Assembly (NCBI GenBank): GCA_002479075.1
Contig: DLLG01000001.1
Span: 156,341-220,340 of the forward strand
Direction: 5' to 3'
DNA length: 64,000 nucleotides
From: Clostridiales bacterium UBA7568
GTDB lineage: Bacteria; Bacillota; Clostridia; Oscillospirales; CAG-272
Position 1 is the stretch's first letter. Each line of letters opens with the position of its first letter. Shown here piece after piece: positions 1-7,364 of this stretch. A program made the position numbers and the translations under genes. The notes beneath the pieces are model-generated. The model saw only the letters and a list, made by a program, of their open reading frames with translations, was not told the origin of the DNA and ran no database searches.

Positions 1-1
1 A

Positions 2-862
2 TTTGTAAGTATTGTATTGGCGATGTTTACTTTTGCAATGTCATTGAGCGGATGTTTAATCCGTAATTACGATAAGTTGGCTTCCAATTTTCCTATGACA
101 AAATGGGAAGCGGACGGGTACGAATTGTATATCGGTGACAACATAGAGTTGGGTGGCGTTCTGGTTTGTCACCTCAAAGACGGAAGAACCGTAACATATA
201 CAGCCGATATAGGTATGTTCGGAATAACAATAGCGGATACACGAAAGCCTATATTCGAAGTGCCTCCATTTACCGGAGAAGTTTTAAAATATTATCAGCT
301 TGGATATTTTAAATATAAAATAGGATTTTTCAGATCGTCATTTACAATGAAATATTTCTCAGACAATGACGGGCTCAGCCCGGAATGGCTATGGGACGGA
401 GCTCCGAAGAAGGAACTTAAATTCAAGCTAACCCAAAGAAATCTGAACAAGGACGATATTCCAAAGGTTGAATTTGATCCCGCGCTTGACTATTGTCCCG
501 TATTTTATCCGGGATGCGAATGGTTGTCGGATGACGGAAAAGTAGCAATAAGAACAGAAACCGCAGAAGACCGCAAAGTATCTGAATCCGATGAGCTTTA
601 TTATTACAGACAGCCTTTTGCAGGCAAAGCAGCATTTTCAGGAGAGTCTTCTGAAGAACACGATGTGGTTTTCGGTCAACTTGATACAAAAATATATATC
701 GGAAGCCTTCTACCCGGCGAAACAGACTCAACTATTTGTGACAGATCGGTTGCCGGAGAAATTTGGGAGTGTGAGTACCTTGAAGACGGTTTTACCGCAA
801 GGGTGATAAAATCCCAAAGGTACGAAATCGGCACTGTGATTCGCTTTTCCAAAACAAACTGA
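2..862 (+). CDS. Lipoprotein of unknown function, 5' end cut by window edge
   Basis: The frame is open to the left edge, so the true start lies outside the window. The visible N-terminus is a hydrophobic signal segment ending in a lipobox, L-S-G-C, so the protein is probably lipid-anchored on the outer face of the membrane. The mature part of about 270 residues is rich in aromatic and acidic residues and has no motif I recognise. A TTG at 17 could be read as a start, but the hydrophobic stretch continues upstream of it (VSIVLAMFTFAMSLSGC), so the gene is best treated as partial. It ends just before a strong terminator and seems not to be co-transcribed with the next gene. Function unknown. 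Confidence 0.7.
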   Translation, partial: FVSIVLAMFTFAMSLSGCLIRNYDKLASNFPMTKWEADGYELYIGDNIELGGVLVCHLKDGRTVTYTADIGMFGITIADTRKPIFEVPPFTGEVLKYYQLGYFKYKIGFFRSSFTMKYFSDNDGLSPEWLWDGAPKKELKFKLTQRNLNKDDIPKVEFDPALDYCPVFYPGCEWLSDDGKVAIRTETAEDRKVSESDELYYYRQPFAGKAAFSGESSEEHDVVFGQLDTKIYIGSLLPGETDSTICDRSVAGEIWECEYLEDGFTARVIKSQRYEIGTVIRFSKTN

Positions 863-876
863 TCAATAAACCCAAA

Positions 877-902
877 AAGCTCCGCAGGAAGCGGAGCTTT
901 TT
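877..902 (+). terminator. Intrinsic terminator
   Basis: A perfect 9-bp stem (AAGCTCCGC / GCGGAGCTT) with a 5-nt loop is followed by a T run. It lies 15 bases after the stop of the lipoprotein gene. Confidence 0.85.
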
Positions 903-961
903 CTTGCAATTCCGGAGGGAAAATGATATAATGATCAAAAGTGAGCATCGGGAGGAATGCT

Positions 962-1729
962 ATGAAGTATATTTTAATTATCGCATCATTGCTTATTGTA
1001 GAAATTATAATAGGACTTTTGCGTTTAATGAGAAAAACGAATGGGAAAACCGTTTGCTTACCAAAGTTTTTCTTTACATCGGGAACAGTTGCGTCAATAA
1101 TATTCATTATTATCGTTGCAATTACGCTATACAATGGCGAAGAATCGTGGATACCGATACTTTTTTCCGTTTTTTCAATAATTTCTTTGATGCTTACGGT
1201 TGCCTACCTGAACTGTCGTATAACATATGATGAAAGTGAAATTATATGCAGAAATCTTTTGGGATTTACTAAAAAATATTCATATGACGATATCATCGGA
1301 ATAGAAAACTGGGATAGCGAGGATTTGATTTTCTTTGGAAAAGAGCAAAAAGTAATATCTGTCGATTATTGCTTGCTTGGCGGGATCGAATTTGTTGTTT
1401 TTATAAATAAAAAATATAGCTCGCTTCATATGGGAAAAAATATCCCCCATATAAGGAACACAAAAGGGATATTTAAGGGAAATGTTAAAGATGAGCCGGT
1501 ATTCGTCTTTTTGCTTGTTTGTATTGCTTTGCTTGCCACCGGTTTTTCTTTGATCATTATTAAGCTGGCTATGCAATCTAATATTGCAATTGGAATTATA
1601 ATTGCAATAGTTATAGATGTTATCTGCGCTTTATATATTGCTATGACGATTATTGTCGGACGGAATCCGCAAAAATTCGGAAAAAGATTTGTCCGACTCT
1701 TTTTTAAAGAAGGATATGTAAGATATTAA
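962..1729 (+). CDS. Membrane protein, four predicted transmembrane helices
   Basis: A protein of 255 residues with two hydrophobic segments near the N-terminus (about residues 2-20 and 40-58, with a further one to about 80), a soluble middle of about 100 residues rich in beta-type sequence, and two hydrophobic segments at the C-terminus (about 180-235). The middle resembles a short PH-like membrane-associated domain in composition, but I see no diagnostic motif. The start at ATG 962 is chosen because GGGAGG lies 6 bases upstream; a GTG at 941 in frame has no such site. It stands alone between two terminators. Function unknown. Confidence 0.65.
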   Translation: MKYILIIASLLIVEIIIGLLRLMRKTNGKTVCLPKFFFTSGTVASIIFIIIVAITLYNGEESWIPILFSVFSIISLMLTVAYLNCRITYDESEIICRNLLGFTKKYSYDDIIGIENWDSEDLIFFGKEQKVISVDYCLLGGIEFVVFINKKYSSLHMGKNIPHIRNTKGIFKGNVKDEPVFVFLLVCIALLATGFSLIIIKLAMQSNIAIGIIIAIVIDVICALYIAMTIIVGRNPQKFGKRFVRLFFKEGYVRY

Positions 1730-1737
1730 ACCATAAG

Positions 1738-1762
1738 GCTCCGTAGATAACGGAGCTTTTTT
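1738..1762 (+). terminator. Intrinsic terminator
   Basis: Stem GCTCCGT / ACGGAGC with a 5-nt loop, then TTTTTT. It closes the membrane protein gene. Confidence 0.8.
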
Positions 1763-1827
1763 GATAAATTTTTTGAAACCGAATTTGAAAAATCGATACT
1801 TCTTAAGCGAAAGGGGGCGAGAAAAGA

Positions 1828-3453
1828 ATGAAAGACGGCAAATGGCTTGCGGAACTTCGCATCAGCGAATTTACCTCCGAGTATTTTGAAAGAGTCTATT
1901 ATTACTGCCTGAAAAAAACAGGTAATGAGACGGAGGCGGCGGAGCTTTCACAGGACATAGCTCTCGGAATAATCGAGCAGCTGCGCCGAGGGGCTTGCCC
2001 CGACAGTTTTTCGGGCTGGGTCTGGCAGATAGTGCGCAATATCTACGCAGGCTGGGCGACCGAAAAGCACAAGGCGAGGGAAAGGCTTTCGGATACGGAC
2101 ATTTCGGAATTTGAAATTCCGGACAATTCCGATTTTATCTCAGACATTATAAGAGAAGATGACATAGCTGCTGTCCGTCGCGAAATGGCTTTCATTCTTT
2201 CGGAATACAGAAACGTTTTGCTTATGTACTATGTACAGAACAGACGTGTCTGCGATATTGCGAAAAATCTCGGCATCCCGGAAGGCACGGTCAAAACAAG
2301 GCTTTTCCGTGCAAGGCAAAAACTGAAAGAAGGTATGTATATGGCAAGAGAATTCGGAAAAAGAAGTTATAACCCGGAAAGACTGAGCTTTTTGGCATCG
2401 GGAAATCAGCCGTCGGGACTGCCGTGGGGCGCGGTACAGAGAAAGATACCGGTAAATATTCTGTGCGAAGCAAACAACAATCCGTCAACGGTCGAGGAGC
2501 TGGCGATAGAACTCGGTATTGCCGCGCCTTATATGGAGGAAGAGGTTGACATCTTTGAAAAAAGTGAGCTTCTCCGCAAGCTCGACGACGGAAAATACAT
2601 CACAAATTTCTTCATCGCGCCAAGCGAATGCATAGAAGCGGTGAATGCGCTCTGTGAGGATTTCGCCTATGACAATTACAAAAAATTCTGGCAGGTGGCA
2701 AGCGATTTTGTGGCAAAGCACTATGCGGAGTTTATCGGCGAAAGCACCATGAGCGAGCAGGACGCGACAATGTTTTTCTTTCTTAAACTCGTAACAACGG
2801 TGAAGGAAACAGTCGACGGCGACGTATGGGGCAGATTCAAGAGAAGAGACGGCGGTAACTGGGGCTTTATCGGATATGAGCAGGGCGCACGGCGCGGCAG
2901 AATAAACGCGTGCGGCTTCGGCGACAACGGAGCAATTATCTCCAATGACTGTAATAAATTGCACTTGCGCTGCTATGTCGATGTGAACGGCATGTTCGGA
3001 AAACGGATTTATAAAGATAGATGTTATGTACGTTCAGACGATCTGCCGGCAATCCGCGAGCTTGTGAAAAACGGATACGGCACAGAAGGCTTCACAGATT
3101 CACAGAAGAATATATTGGACAGATTCTGCGACAACGGCTACTTTATAAAGGATGGCGACAGATACAAGCCGACGATACTTATTTTCGAGGGAGATAAGCT
3201 GAGCGAGCTTATAAATCTTATGATCTGCGAGCACAGGGAAGAATACGACGCTCTTGTGGCGGCGATGAGAAAGCTTCATAATGACGCAGTCGGCGTAATT
3301 TCAAAATACAGCGTGCCTTATCTTAAGGACGATTTCGATTATTATGTTTCTATGATGCTTTACAGTATGAGAGGCTGTGTTGCGGCTCTCGTAAAGGAGG
3401 GCGGACTTTATACCGGCGAAAACGGCGACTTTGCATATTTCTCATACAATTAA
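1828..3453 (+). CDS. ECF-type RNA polymerase sigma factor with a ~370-residue C-terminal extension
   Basis: Residues 1-165 form a standard ECF sigma factor. Region 2 is about residues 15-80 (aromatic-rich, with the WQIVRN core-binding stretch). Region 4 is about 110-165, with the helix-turn-helix RVCDIAKNLGIPEGTVKTRL. ECF sigma factors are usually 160-200 residues, but this one continues to 541. The extension opens with a winged-helix-like stretch (about 215-260, PSTVEELAIELGIAAP), then an alpha-rich region without recognised motifs. It has no transmembrane segment. No anti-sigma gene lies beside it, so the extension may itself sense a signal and control activity; this is inference. The ATG is preceded by AAAGGGGGCGAG. 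The gene is monocistronic, with a strong terminator at its stop. Confidence 0.8.
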   Translation: MKDGKWLAELRISEFTSEYFERVYYYCLKKTGNETEAAELSQDIALGIIEQLRRGACPDSFSGWVWQIVRNIYAGWATEKHKARERLSDTDISEFEIPDNSDFISDIIREDDIAAVRREMAFILSEYRNVLLMYYVQNRRVCDIAKNLGIPEGTVKTRLFRARQKLKEGMYMAREFGKRSYNPERLSFLASGNQPSGLPWGAVQRKIPVNILCEANNNPSTVEELAIELGIAAPYMEEEVDIFEKSELLRKLDDGKYITNFFIAPSECIEAVNALCEDFAYDNYKKFWQVASDFVAKHYAEFIGESTMSEQDATMFFFLKLVTTVKETVDGDVWGRFKRRDGGNWGFIGYEQGARRGRINACGFGDNGAIISNDCNKLHLRCYVDVNGMFGKRIYKDRCYVRSDDLPAIRELVKNGYGTEGFTDSQKNILDRFCDNGYFIKDGDRYKPTILIFEGDKLSELINLMICEHREEYDALVAAMRKLHNDAVGVISKYSVPYLKDDFDYYVSMMLYSMRGCVAALVKEGGLYTGENGDFAYFSYN

Positions 3454-3482
3454 AAATCGGCGGGGCAACCCGCCGATTTTTC
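3453..3482. terminator. Strong bidirectional terminator
   Basis: A perfect 12-bp stem (AAAATCGGCGGG / CCCGCCGATTTT) with a 4-nt loop. It has T runs on both strands and sits between the converging sigma factor and NUDIX genes. Confidence 0.9.
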
Positions 3483-3488
3483 GTTGTT

Positions 3489-3956
3489 TTATTTATATTC
3501 CGGTTTTCCGTTCCAGTCTGTGCCGTTCCAATCAAAATACAGCTCGCTGTATTTGTTTTCAAAAAACATAGGCAGGTACATTGAAAAGTTCGGGGAAAGC
3601 CTGTCCGAGTTTTTCAGCTCCTCAGGCGACATCCAAAAGATACTGCCTTCAACTGTCTCCGGCAGGAGCGCGCCGTAAAAACGATTTGTTTTATAAAGAA
3701 ATTCGAGATAACAGTCGCCGCTTTGCTTGTTGCCCTAGTGAACAACGCCGCAGAGGTGCAGATCCGAGACGTCAAGCCCCGTTTCTTCCTTTGCCTCACG
3801 CGCGGCGGCATCATAAAACGGCTCGCCTTTTTCAACGTGACCTCCGGGGAAAGTCAGCCCCGCCCAAGAGCCGCGCCTGTCCAGCACAAGGACCTTGCCC
3901 GTGCTTTTGTTTTCTATCATTATCATATTTACGATTTCCGTTTTCGTGATTTTCAA
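3489..3956 (-). pseudogene. NUDIX hydrolase (MutT-like) interrupted by one amber codon
   Basis: The reading frame runs for 155 codons from a TTG start (3954-3956, GAGG upstream) to a TAA at 3489-3491, with a single in-frame TAG at 3735-3737. The first half has the NUDIX box (GGHVEKGEPFYDAA then REAKEETGL). After the amber codon the frame continues with the family's normal second half (GDCYLEFLYKTNRFYG, then FWMSPEEL). In related proteins the motif reads GVVHW at this spot, so TGG to TAG is the obvious single change. Without readthrough only 73 residues would be made, lacking the C-terminal part of the fold. It could be a real nonsense mutation or a base-calling error. A full-length relative lies at 13407-13856. 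Confidence 0.75.
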
Positions 3957-3980
3957 GTCTGTACCTCGCTTTCCTTTTTG

Positions 3981-4009
3981 AAATCGCCCCGGTTTTCACG
4001 GGGCGATTT
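3981..4009 (-). terminator. Hairpin after thrS
   Basis: An 11-bp perfect stem (AAATCGCCCCG / CGGGGCGATTT) with a 7-nt loop lies 8 bases past the thrS stop. The T tract on the minus strand is short, so termination strength is uncertain. Confidence 0.6.
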
Positions 4010-4017
4010 ATCTTTGA

Positions 4018-5922
4018 TTATTTGTTTTCCTTGTTCTTGACCTCTTCGACAGCTCTCTTTACGAAATCTTCGATAGTCATCTGACCGAGCTCACCGTCGC
4101 TTCTGCTACGAACGGAAACAAGCCCGTCTGCCATTTCCTTATCGCCAACAACGAGCATATAGGGAACCTTCTTGAGCTGAGCCTCTCTGATCTTGTAACC
4201 GATTTTTTCGTTTCTTGCGTCAACTTCAACGCGGATATGGTTTGCTTCAAGGGCATCTTTTACCTTGTTTGCATACTCAACGTGTCCTTCGCCGATTGCA
4301 AGCACCTTGACCTGAACGGGAGCAAGCCACATCGGGAACGCGCCTGCGTAATGCTCCGTGATAATACCGATAAATCTTTCGATCGAGCCGAGAACAACGC
4401 GGTGTATCATTACGGGGCGGTGCTTTTCGTTGTCGGCACCCATATATTCAAGCTCGAATCTTTCAGGAAGCTGCATATCGAGCTGGATCGTACCGCATTG
4501 CCACGTTCTTCCGAGACAGTCGGAGAGGTGGAAGTCGAGCTTCGGTCCGTAGAATGCGCCGTCGCCTTCGTTTATAACATAATCCTTGCCCATTTCCGTT
4601 ACAGCCTGTTTGAGCGTCTCCGTTGCGAAATCCCAGTCCTTAACATCACCCATATGATCTTCGGGCATTGTCGATACTTCAATCTGGTATGTCAGACCGA
4701 ATACGGAATAAACCTCGTCAAACAGCCTTACGACGTTTTTGATCTCGTCCTTCATCTGATCCCAAGTCATAAAGATATGAGCGTCATCCTGTGTGAAGCA
4801 ACGGACGCGGAAGAGTCCGTGAAGTGCGCCGGAAAGCTCGTGACGATGTACAACGCCGAGCTCGCCCATACGGAGGGGAAGATCACGATATGAATGCATT
4901 TCAGACTTATAAACAAGCATACCGCCCGGGCAGTTCATCGGCTTTATGGCAAAATCTGCGCCGTCGATGACTGTTGTATACATATTGTCTTTGTAATGTG
5001 CCCAGTGACCGGAGCGCTCCCAGAGAGAGCGGTTGAGAATCATAGGCGTGCTTATTTCAACATAGCCGTATCTCTTATGGACTTCTCTCCAGTACTCAAT
5101 GAGTGTGTTGCGAAGAACCATACCGTTCGGGAGGAAGAACGGGAAGCCGGGACCTTCGTCCATTATTGTAAAGAGACCGAGTTCTTTGCCGAGTTTGCGG
5201 TGATCACGCTTCTTTGCTTCTTCAAGCATATCGAGATAAGCGGCAAGAGCTTCCTTTGTCGGGAACGCTGTGCCGTAAACTCTCTGAAGCATTTTGTTCT
5301 TTGAGTCGCCTTCCCAGTATGCGCCTGTGCACTGAATGAGCTTGAACGCCTTGATAGCACCTGTTGAGAAGAGGTGCGGTCCTGCGCAAAGGTCTGTAAA
5401 CTCGCCCTGTTTATAGAAGGAGATTTCCTCGCCTTCCGGAACTCGGTCTATGAGCAGTACCTTATAAGGCTCGCCCTTTTCTTCCATAAGCTTCTTTGCT
5501 TCGTCGCGGGGAAGAGTGAAACGTTCTATTTTGAGGTTTTCCTTGACTATCTTTTTCATTTCGGCTTCGATCTTTTCAAGCTCTTCTGCCGCAAATGTCA
5601 CGTCGGAGTCGAAATCGTAATAGAAGCCATTATCAATAGCGGGTCCGATTGTGAGTTTGACTTCGGGGTAAAGACGCTTTACAGCCTGCGCAAGAATATG
5701 AGAGGCTGTATGGAAGAATGTCTTTTTGCCGCCCTCATCCTCGAAGGTAAGCAGCTTTACGTCATCTCCGTTATGAACGGGGGAGGAGAGCTCGTGTGTC
5801 TCGCCGTTTATCTCTGCTGCAATTACCTCGCGCGGTACTGCAATGCCTGCTGCTTTTGCCGCGTCATAAACGGAGAGACCACTTTCAACACTGTAATTTT
5901 CGCCGTTGATTCTGATGTCCAT
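4018..5922 (-). CDS. thrS: Threonyl-tRNA synthetase
   Basis: Charges tRNA-Thr with threonine in the cytoplasm. The 634-residue protein has the full bacterial layout: an N-terminal TGS domain (about 1-60), the editing domain with HTASH near residue 72, the class II catalytic core with motif 2 (RVRCFTQDDAHIF) and motif 3 (GSIERFIG), the MNCPGG zinc/active-site segment, and a C-terminal anticodon-binding domain. The ATG at 5922 is chosen because AAAGGAT stands 8-9 bases upstream; upstream in-frame codons belong to the leader. It is transcribed alone from a consensus promoter through a T-box leader that responds to uncharged tRNA-Thr. Confidence 0.97.
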   Translation of the reverse strand: MDIRINGENYSVESGLSVYDAAKAAGIAVPREVIAAEINGETHELSSPVHNGDDVKLLTFEDEGGKKTFFHTASHILAQAVKRLYPEVKLTIGPAIDNGFYYDFDSDVTFAAEELEKIEAEMKKIVKENLKIERFTLPRDEAKKLMEEKGEPYKVLLIDRVPEGEEISFYKQGEFTDLCAGPHLFSTGAIKAFKLIQCTGAYWEGDSKNKMLQRVYGTAFPTKEALAAYLDMLEEAKKRDHRKLGKELGLFTIMDEGPGFPFFLPNGMVLRNTLIEYWREVHKRYGYVEISTPMILNRSLWERSGHWAHYKDNMYTTVIDGADFAIKPMNCPGGMLVYKSEMHSYRDLPLRMGELGVVHRHELSGALHGLFRVRCFTQDDAHIFMTWDQMKDEIKNVVRLFDEVYSVFGLTYQIEVSTMPEDHMGDVKDWDFATETLKQAVTEMGKDYVINEGDGAFYGPKLDFHLSDCLGRTWQCGTIQLDMQLPERFELEYMGADNEKHRPVMIHRVVLGSIERFIGIITEHYAGAFPMWLAPVQVKVLAIGEGHVEYANKVKDALEANHIRVEVDARNEKIGYKIREAQLKKVPYMLVVGDKEMADGLVSVRSRSDGELGQMTIEDFVKRAVEEVKNKENK

Positions 5923-5960
5923 TGTTTTATATCCTTTCAAAAATAAATATTCGGAAAAAT

Positions 5961-6189
5961 AAAAATCCCCATACTTCCGCCGTCGGAAATATGAGGTGCA
6001 TAGCACGGTTCCACTCAAATTTTAACTCTTTTGCGCTGTAACGGGCGTGCCCGCAGTGCCATTTCCTGCACCGTGCCGACGGGTGGTATTCTTTCCGTGC
6101 TTTTCGTGAAGCGCTTTCAGCCTGTGACGCCTCTCTCTTTTACGTTGCCTGCGGAGGAACTTGTCCCGAAGATTGCATTTTTCTGTTCA
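5961..6189 (-). promoter_or_regulatory. T-box riboswitch leader of thrS
   Basis: The leader between promoter and thrS is about 230 nt. It contains the T-box signature (AGTGGAACCGTGCT, 6002-6015), which pairs with the free CCA end of uncharged tRNA. Just downstream is a 13-bp terminator stem with G-U pairs (5967-5996) followed by a T-rich run on the minus strand, the usual alternative to the antiterminator. The 5' part is stem I-like with purine-rich internal loops. An ACC triplet in AATACC near the 3' side of that stem is a possible threonine specifier, but I could not fold it to be sure. Confidence 0.88.
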
Positions 6190-6195
6190 CCTTAT

Positions 6196-6224
6196 AATAT
6201 ATCCGTTTTTCAATGATTTGTCAA
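6196..6224 (-). promoter_or_regulatory. Promoter of the thrS transcript
   Basis: Minus strand: TTGACA (6219-6224), 17-bp spacer, TATATT (6196-6201). It reads into the T-box leader. Confidence 0.85.
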
Positions 6225-6308
6225 TAGAAGTCGATGATTTTTTATATTTTTTCAGAAAAAGACCTTGAATTAAAGAACCTGCTATGATGAAATGCTTATT
6301 GCAAACAG

Positions 6309-6385
6309 GGAAGCGTAGCTCAGTTGGTCAGAGCGCACGGTTCACATCCGTGAGGTCATGGGTTCGAGCCCCCTCGTTTCCACCA
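6309..6385 (+). tRNA. tRNA-Val, anticodon CAC
   Basis: Cloverleaf with acceptor GGAAGCG / CGTTTCC (one G-U pair), D-arm GCTCAGTTGGTCAGAGC, anticodon stem CACGG / CCGTG with loop TTCACAT (anticodon CAC, reads GTG), T-loop TTCGAGC, and encoded CCA. The second T-stem pair is a mismatch (T-C), slightly unusual but tolerable. Confidence 0.93.
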
Positions 6386-6391
6386 AAAAAG

Positions 6392-6420
6392 AAAAACCGC
6401 CGATGGCGGTTTTTCTTTTT
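6392..6420 (+). terminator. Terminator of tRNA-Val
   Basis: Stem AAAAACCGCC / GGCGGTTTTT with a 3-nt loop and trailing T run, directly after the tRNA. Confidence 0.85.
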
Positions 6421-6624
6421 TGGTCAGAGGCGGGCTCGAAGAGAGCGGAGGTGAATGACAGCCTTAGACGGCTGTCAGAGCCGCGATGACCGAGCGCCGC
6501 CGAGGCGCGAGAATCGAGCCCCTCCGAAAGCAAAGCTTGTATTTGATTCGCCTCCAAAAATAAACCGCCATCGGCGGTTTTCTTTTTTGGTCAGAGGAGG
6601 CTCGAAGAGAGCGGAGGTGAATGA
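6392..6624. repeat. Degenerate direct repeat behind tRNA-Val
   Basis: Two copies of a unit of about 65 bp occur at 6392-6458 and 6562-6624. Each consists of the AACCGCC..GGCGGTT hairpin, TTTTTTGGTCAGAG, then GGCTCGAAGAGAGCGGAGGT and GAATGA. The 100 bp between them are GC-rich with a small hairpin (CAGCC / GGCTG) and no credible gene. This looks like a duplicated tRNA 3' flank, possibly left by past integration events. Confidence 0.6.
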
Positions 6625-6640
6625 GGCGTAGGCGCAACAT

Positions 6641-7204
6641 TCAATCTTTCCGCTTTAACTTTTCTACAACCTCCGCCACAACCTCGCCGACGGTGTCGAG
6701 AGAGTCGCAGAGATCGCCTTTCAGATATTGTATTATCGTATCAACGCAGGCACTTACAAAAAAATAAACCTGCACGGCACGTTTTTCGTAATCTGAAGAG
6801 AAGCCCCACGCTACCGAAAGATTTACCATCCTTTTTGAGAAAATCGTTTTCAGCTTTGATGCAAAAATCGTCAGGTTTGAAGAATTTATAACAAGACGAT
6901 AGCTTTCTTCGTTTTTCTTTATAAACGAACCGACGCTCTTTATATATTCCGAATAATCATCGGGGCTTTCTTTGCTTATGGTTTCAAGAGTGTTGCCAAG
7001 CTGAGAGACAAGCTCATTTTCAAATTCTTCTGCGACGGCATAAATATCCTCATAATGATAATAAAATGTTGTTTTTGAAATATCGGCGCGCTTTGCAAGC
7101 TCTGTCACGGATATTTTTTCAATATCTTTTTTCTCCGCCATAAGCTCTGTGAAGGCACGACGTATCCATTTTTTTGTTCTTTCGGCGTTTCTGTACGTTT
7201 TCAA
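6641..7204 (-). CDS. TetR-family transcriptional regulator
   Basis: 187 residues, typical for TetR repressors. The N-terminal DNA-binding domain contains the helix-turn-helix SVTELAKRADISKTTFYYHY (about 30-50). The C-terminal alpha-helical part is the ligand-binding and dimer domain and resembles the YDES/FYFFVSA-type C-terminus common in Firmicutes regulators. It is divergent from the MMPL-family exporter, separated by 160 bp, so it probably represses that exporter and perhaps itself. The ligand is unknown. Confidence 0.87.
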   Translation of the reverse strand: MKTYRNAERTKKWIRRAFTELMAEKKDIEKISVTELAKRADISKTTFYYHYEDIYAVAEEFENELVSQLGNTLETISKESPDDYSEYIKSVGSFIKKNEESYRLVINSSNLTIFASKLKTIFSKRMVNLSVAWGFSSDYEKRAVQVYFFVSACVDTIIQYLKGDLCDSLDTVGEVVAEVVEKLKRKD

Positions 7205-7364
7205 AGCACAAATTCCTTACACATTGATATATTTTGTCAGATTTCTTACATATGACGCAAATCAGTTCTTCTCATATGCGACTGTTTTCAGTATACTATA
7301 AAGCGCAAACAATTTCAACCCGCTTAAGAAATTTATCAGGAGCGGATTTGGGAGGATATAATTT
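7205..7364. promoter_or_regulatory. Divergent control region between TetR and MMPL genes
   Basis: 160 bp shared by the two divergent genes. It contains two similar 11-mers, ACATATGACGC (7249-7259) and TCATATGCGAC (7274-7284), about 14 bp apart, which may be the TetR operator. A TATACT-like -10 element lies near 7292. GGGAGG stands ahead of the MMPL start. Operator assignment is inference. Confidence 0.35.

Noticed and set aside
3735..3737. Amber recoding (TAG read as an amino acid) for the broken NUDIX gene
   Set aside because: TAG is used as a normal terminator of hemZ (34931-34933) and no suppressor system is visible, so mutation or error is simpler.
6342..6557. 71-residue minus-strand ORF ending VETRGLEPMTSRM
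   Set aside because: It is the antisense of tRNA-Val and its repeat; this peptide pattern is a known artefact of tRNA loci.
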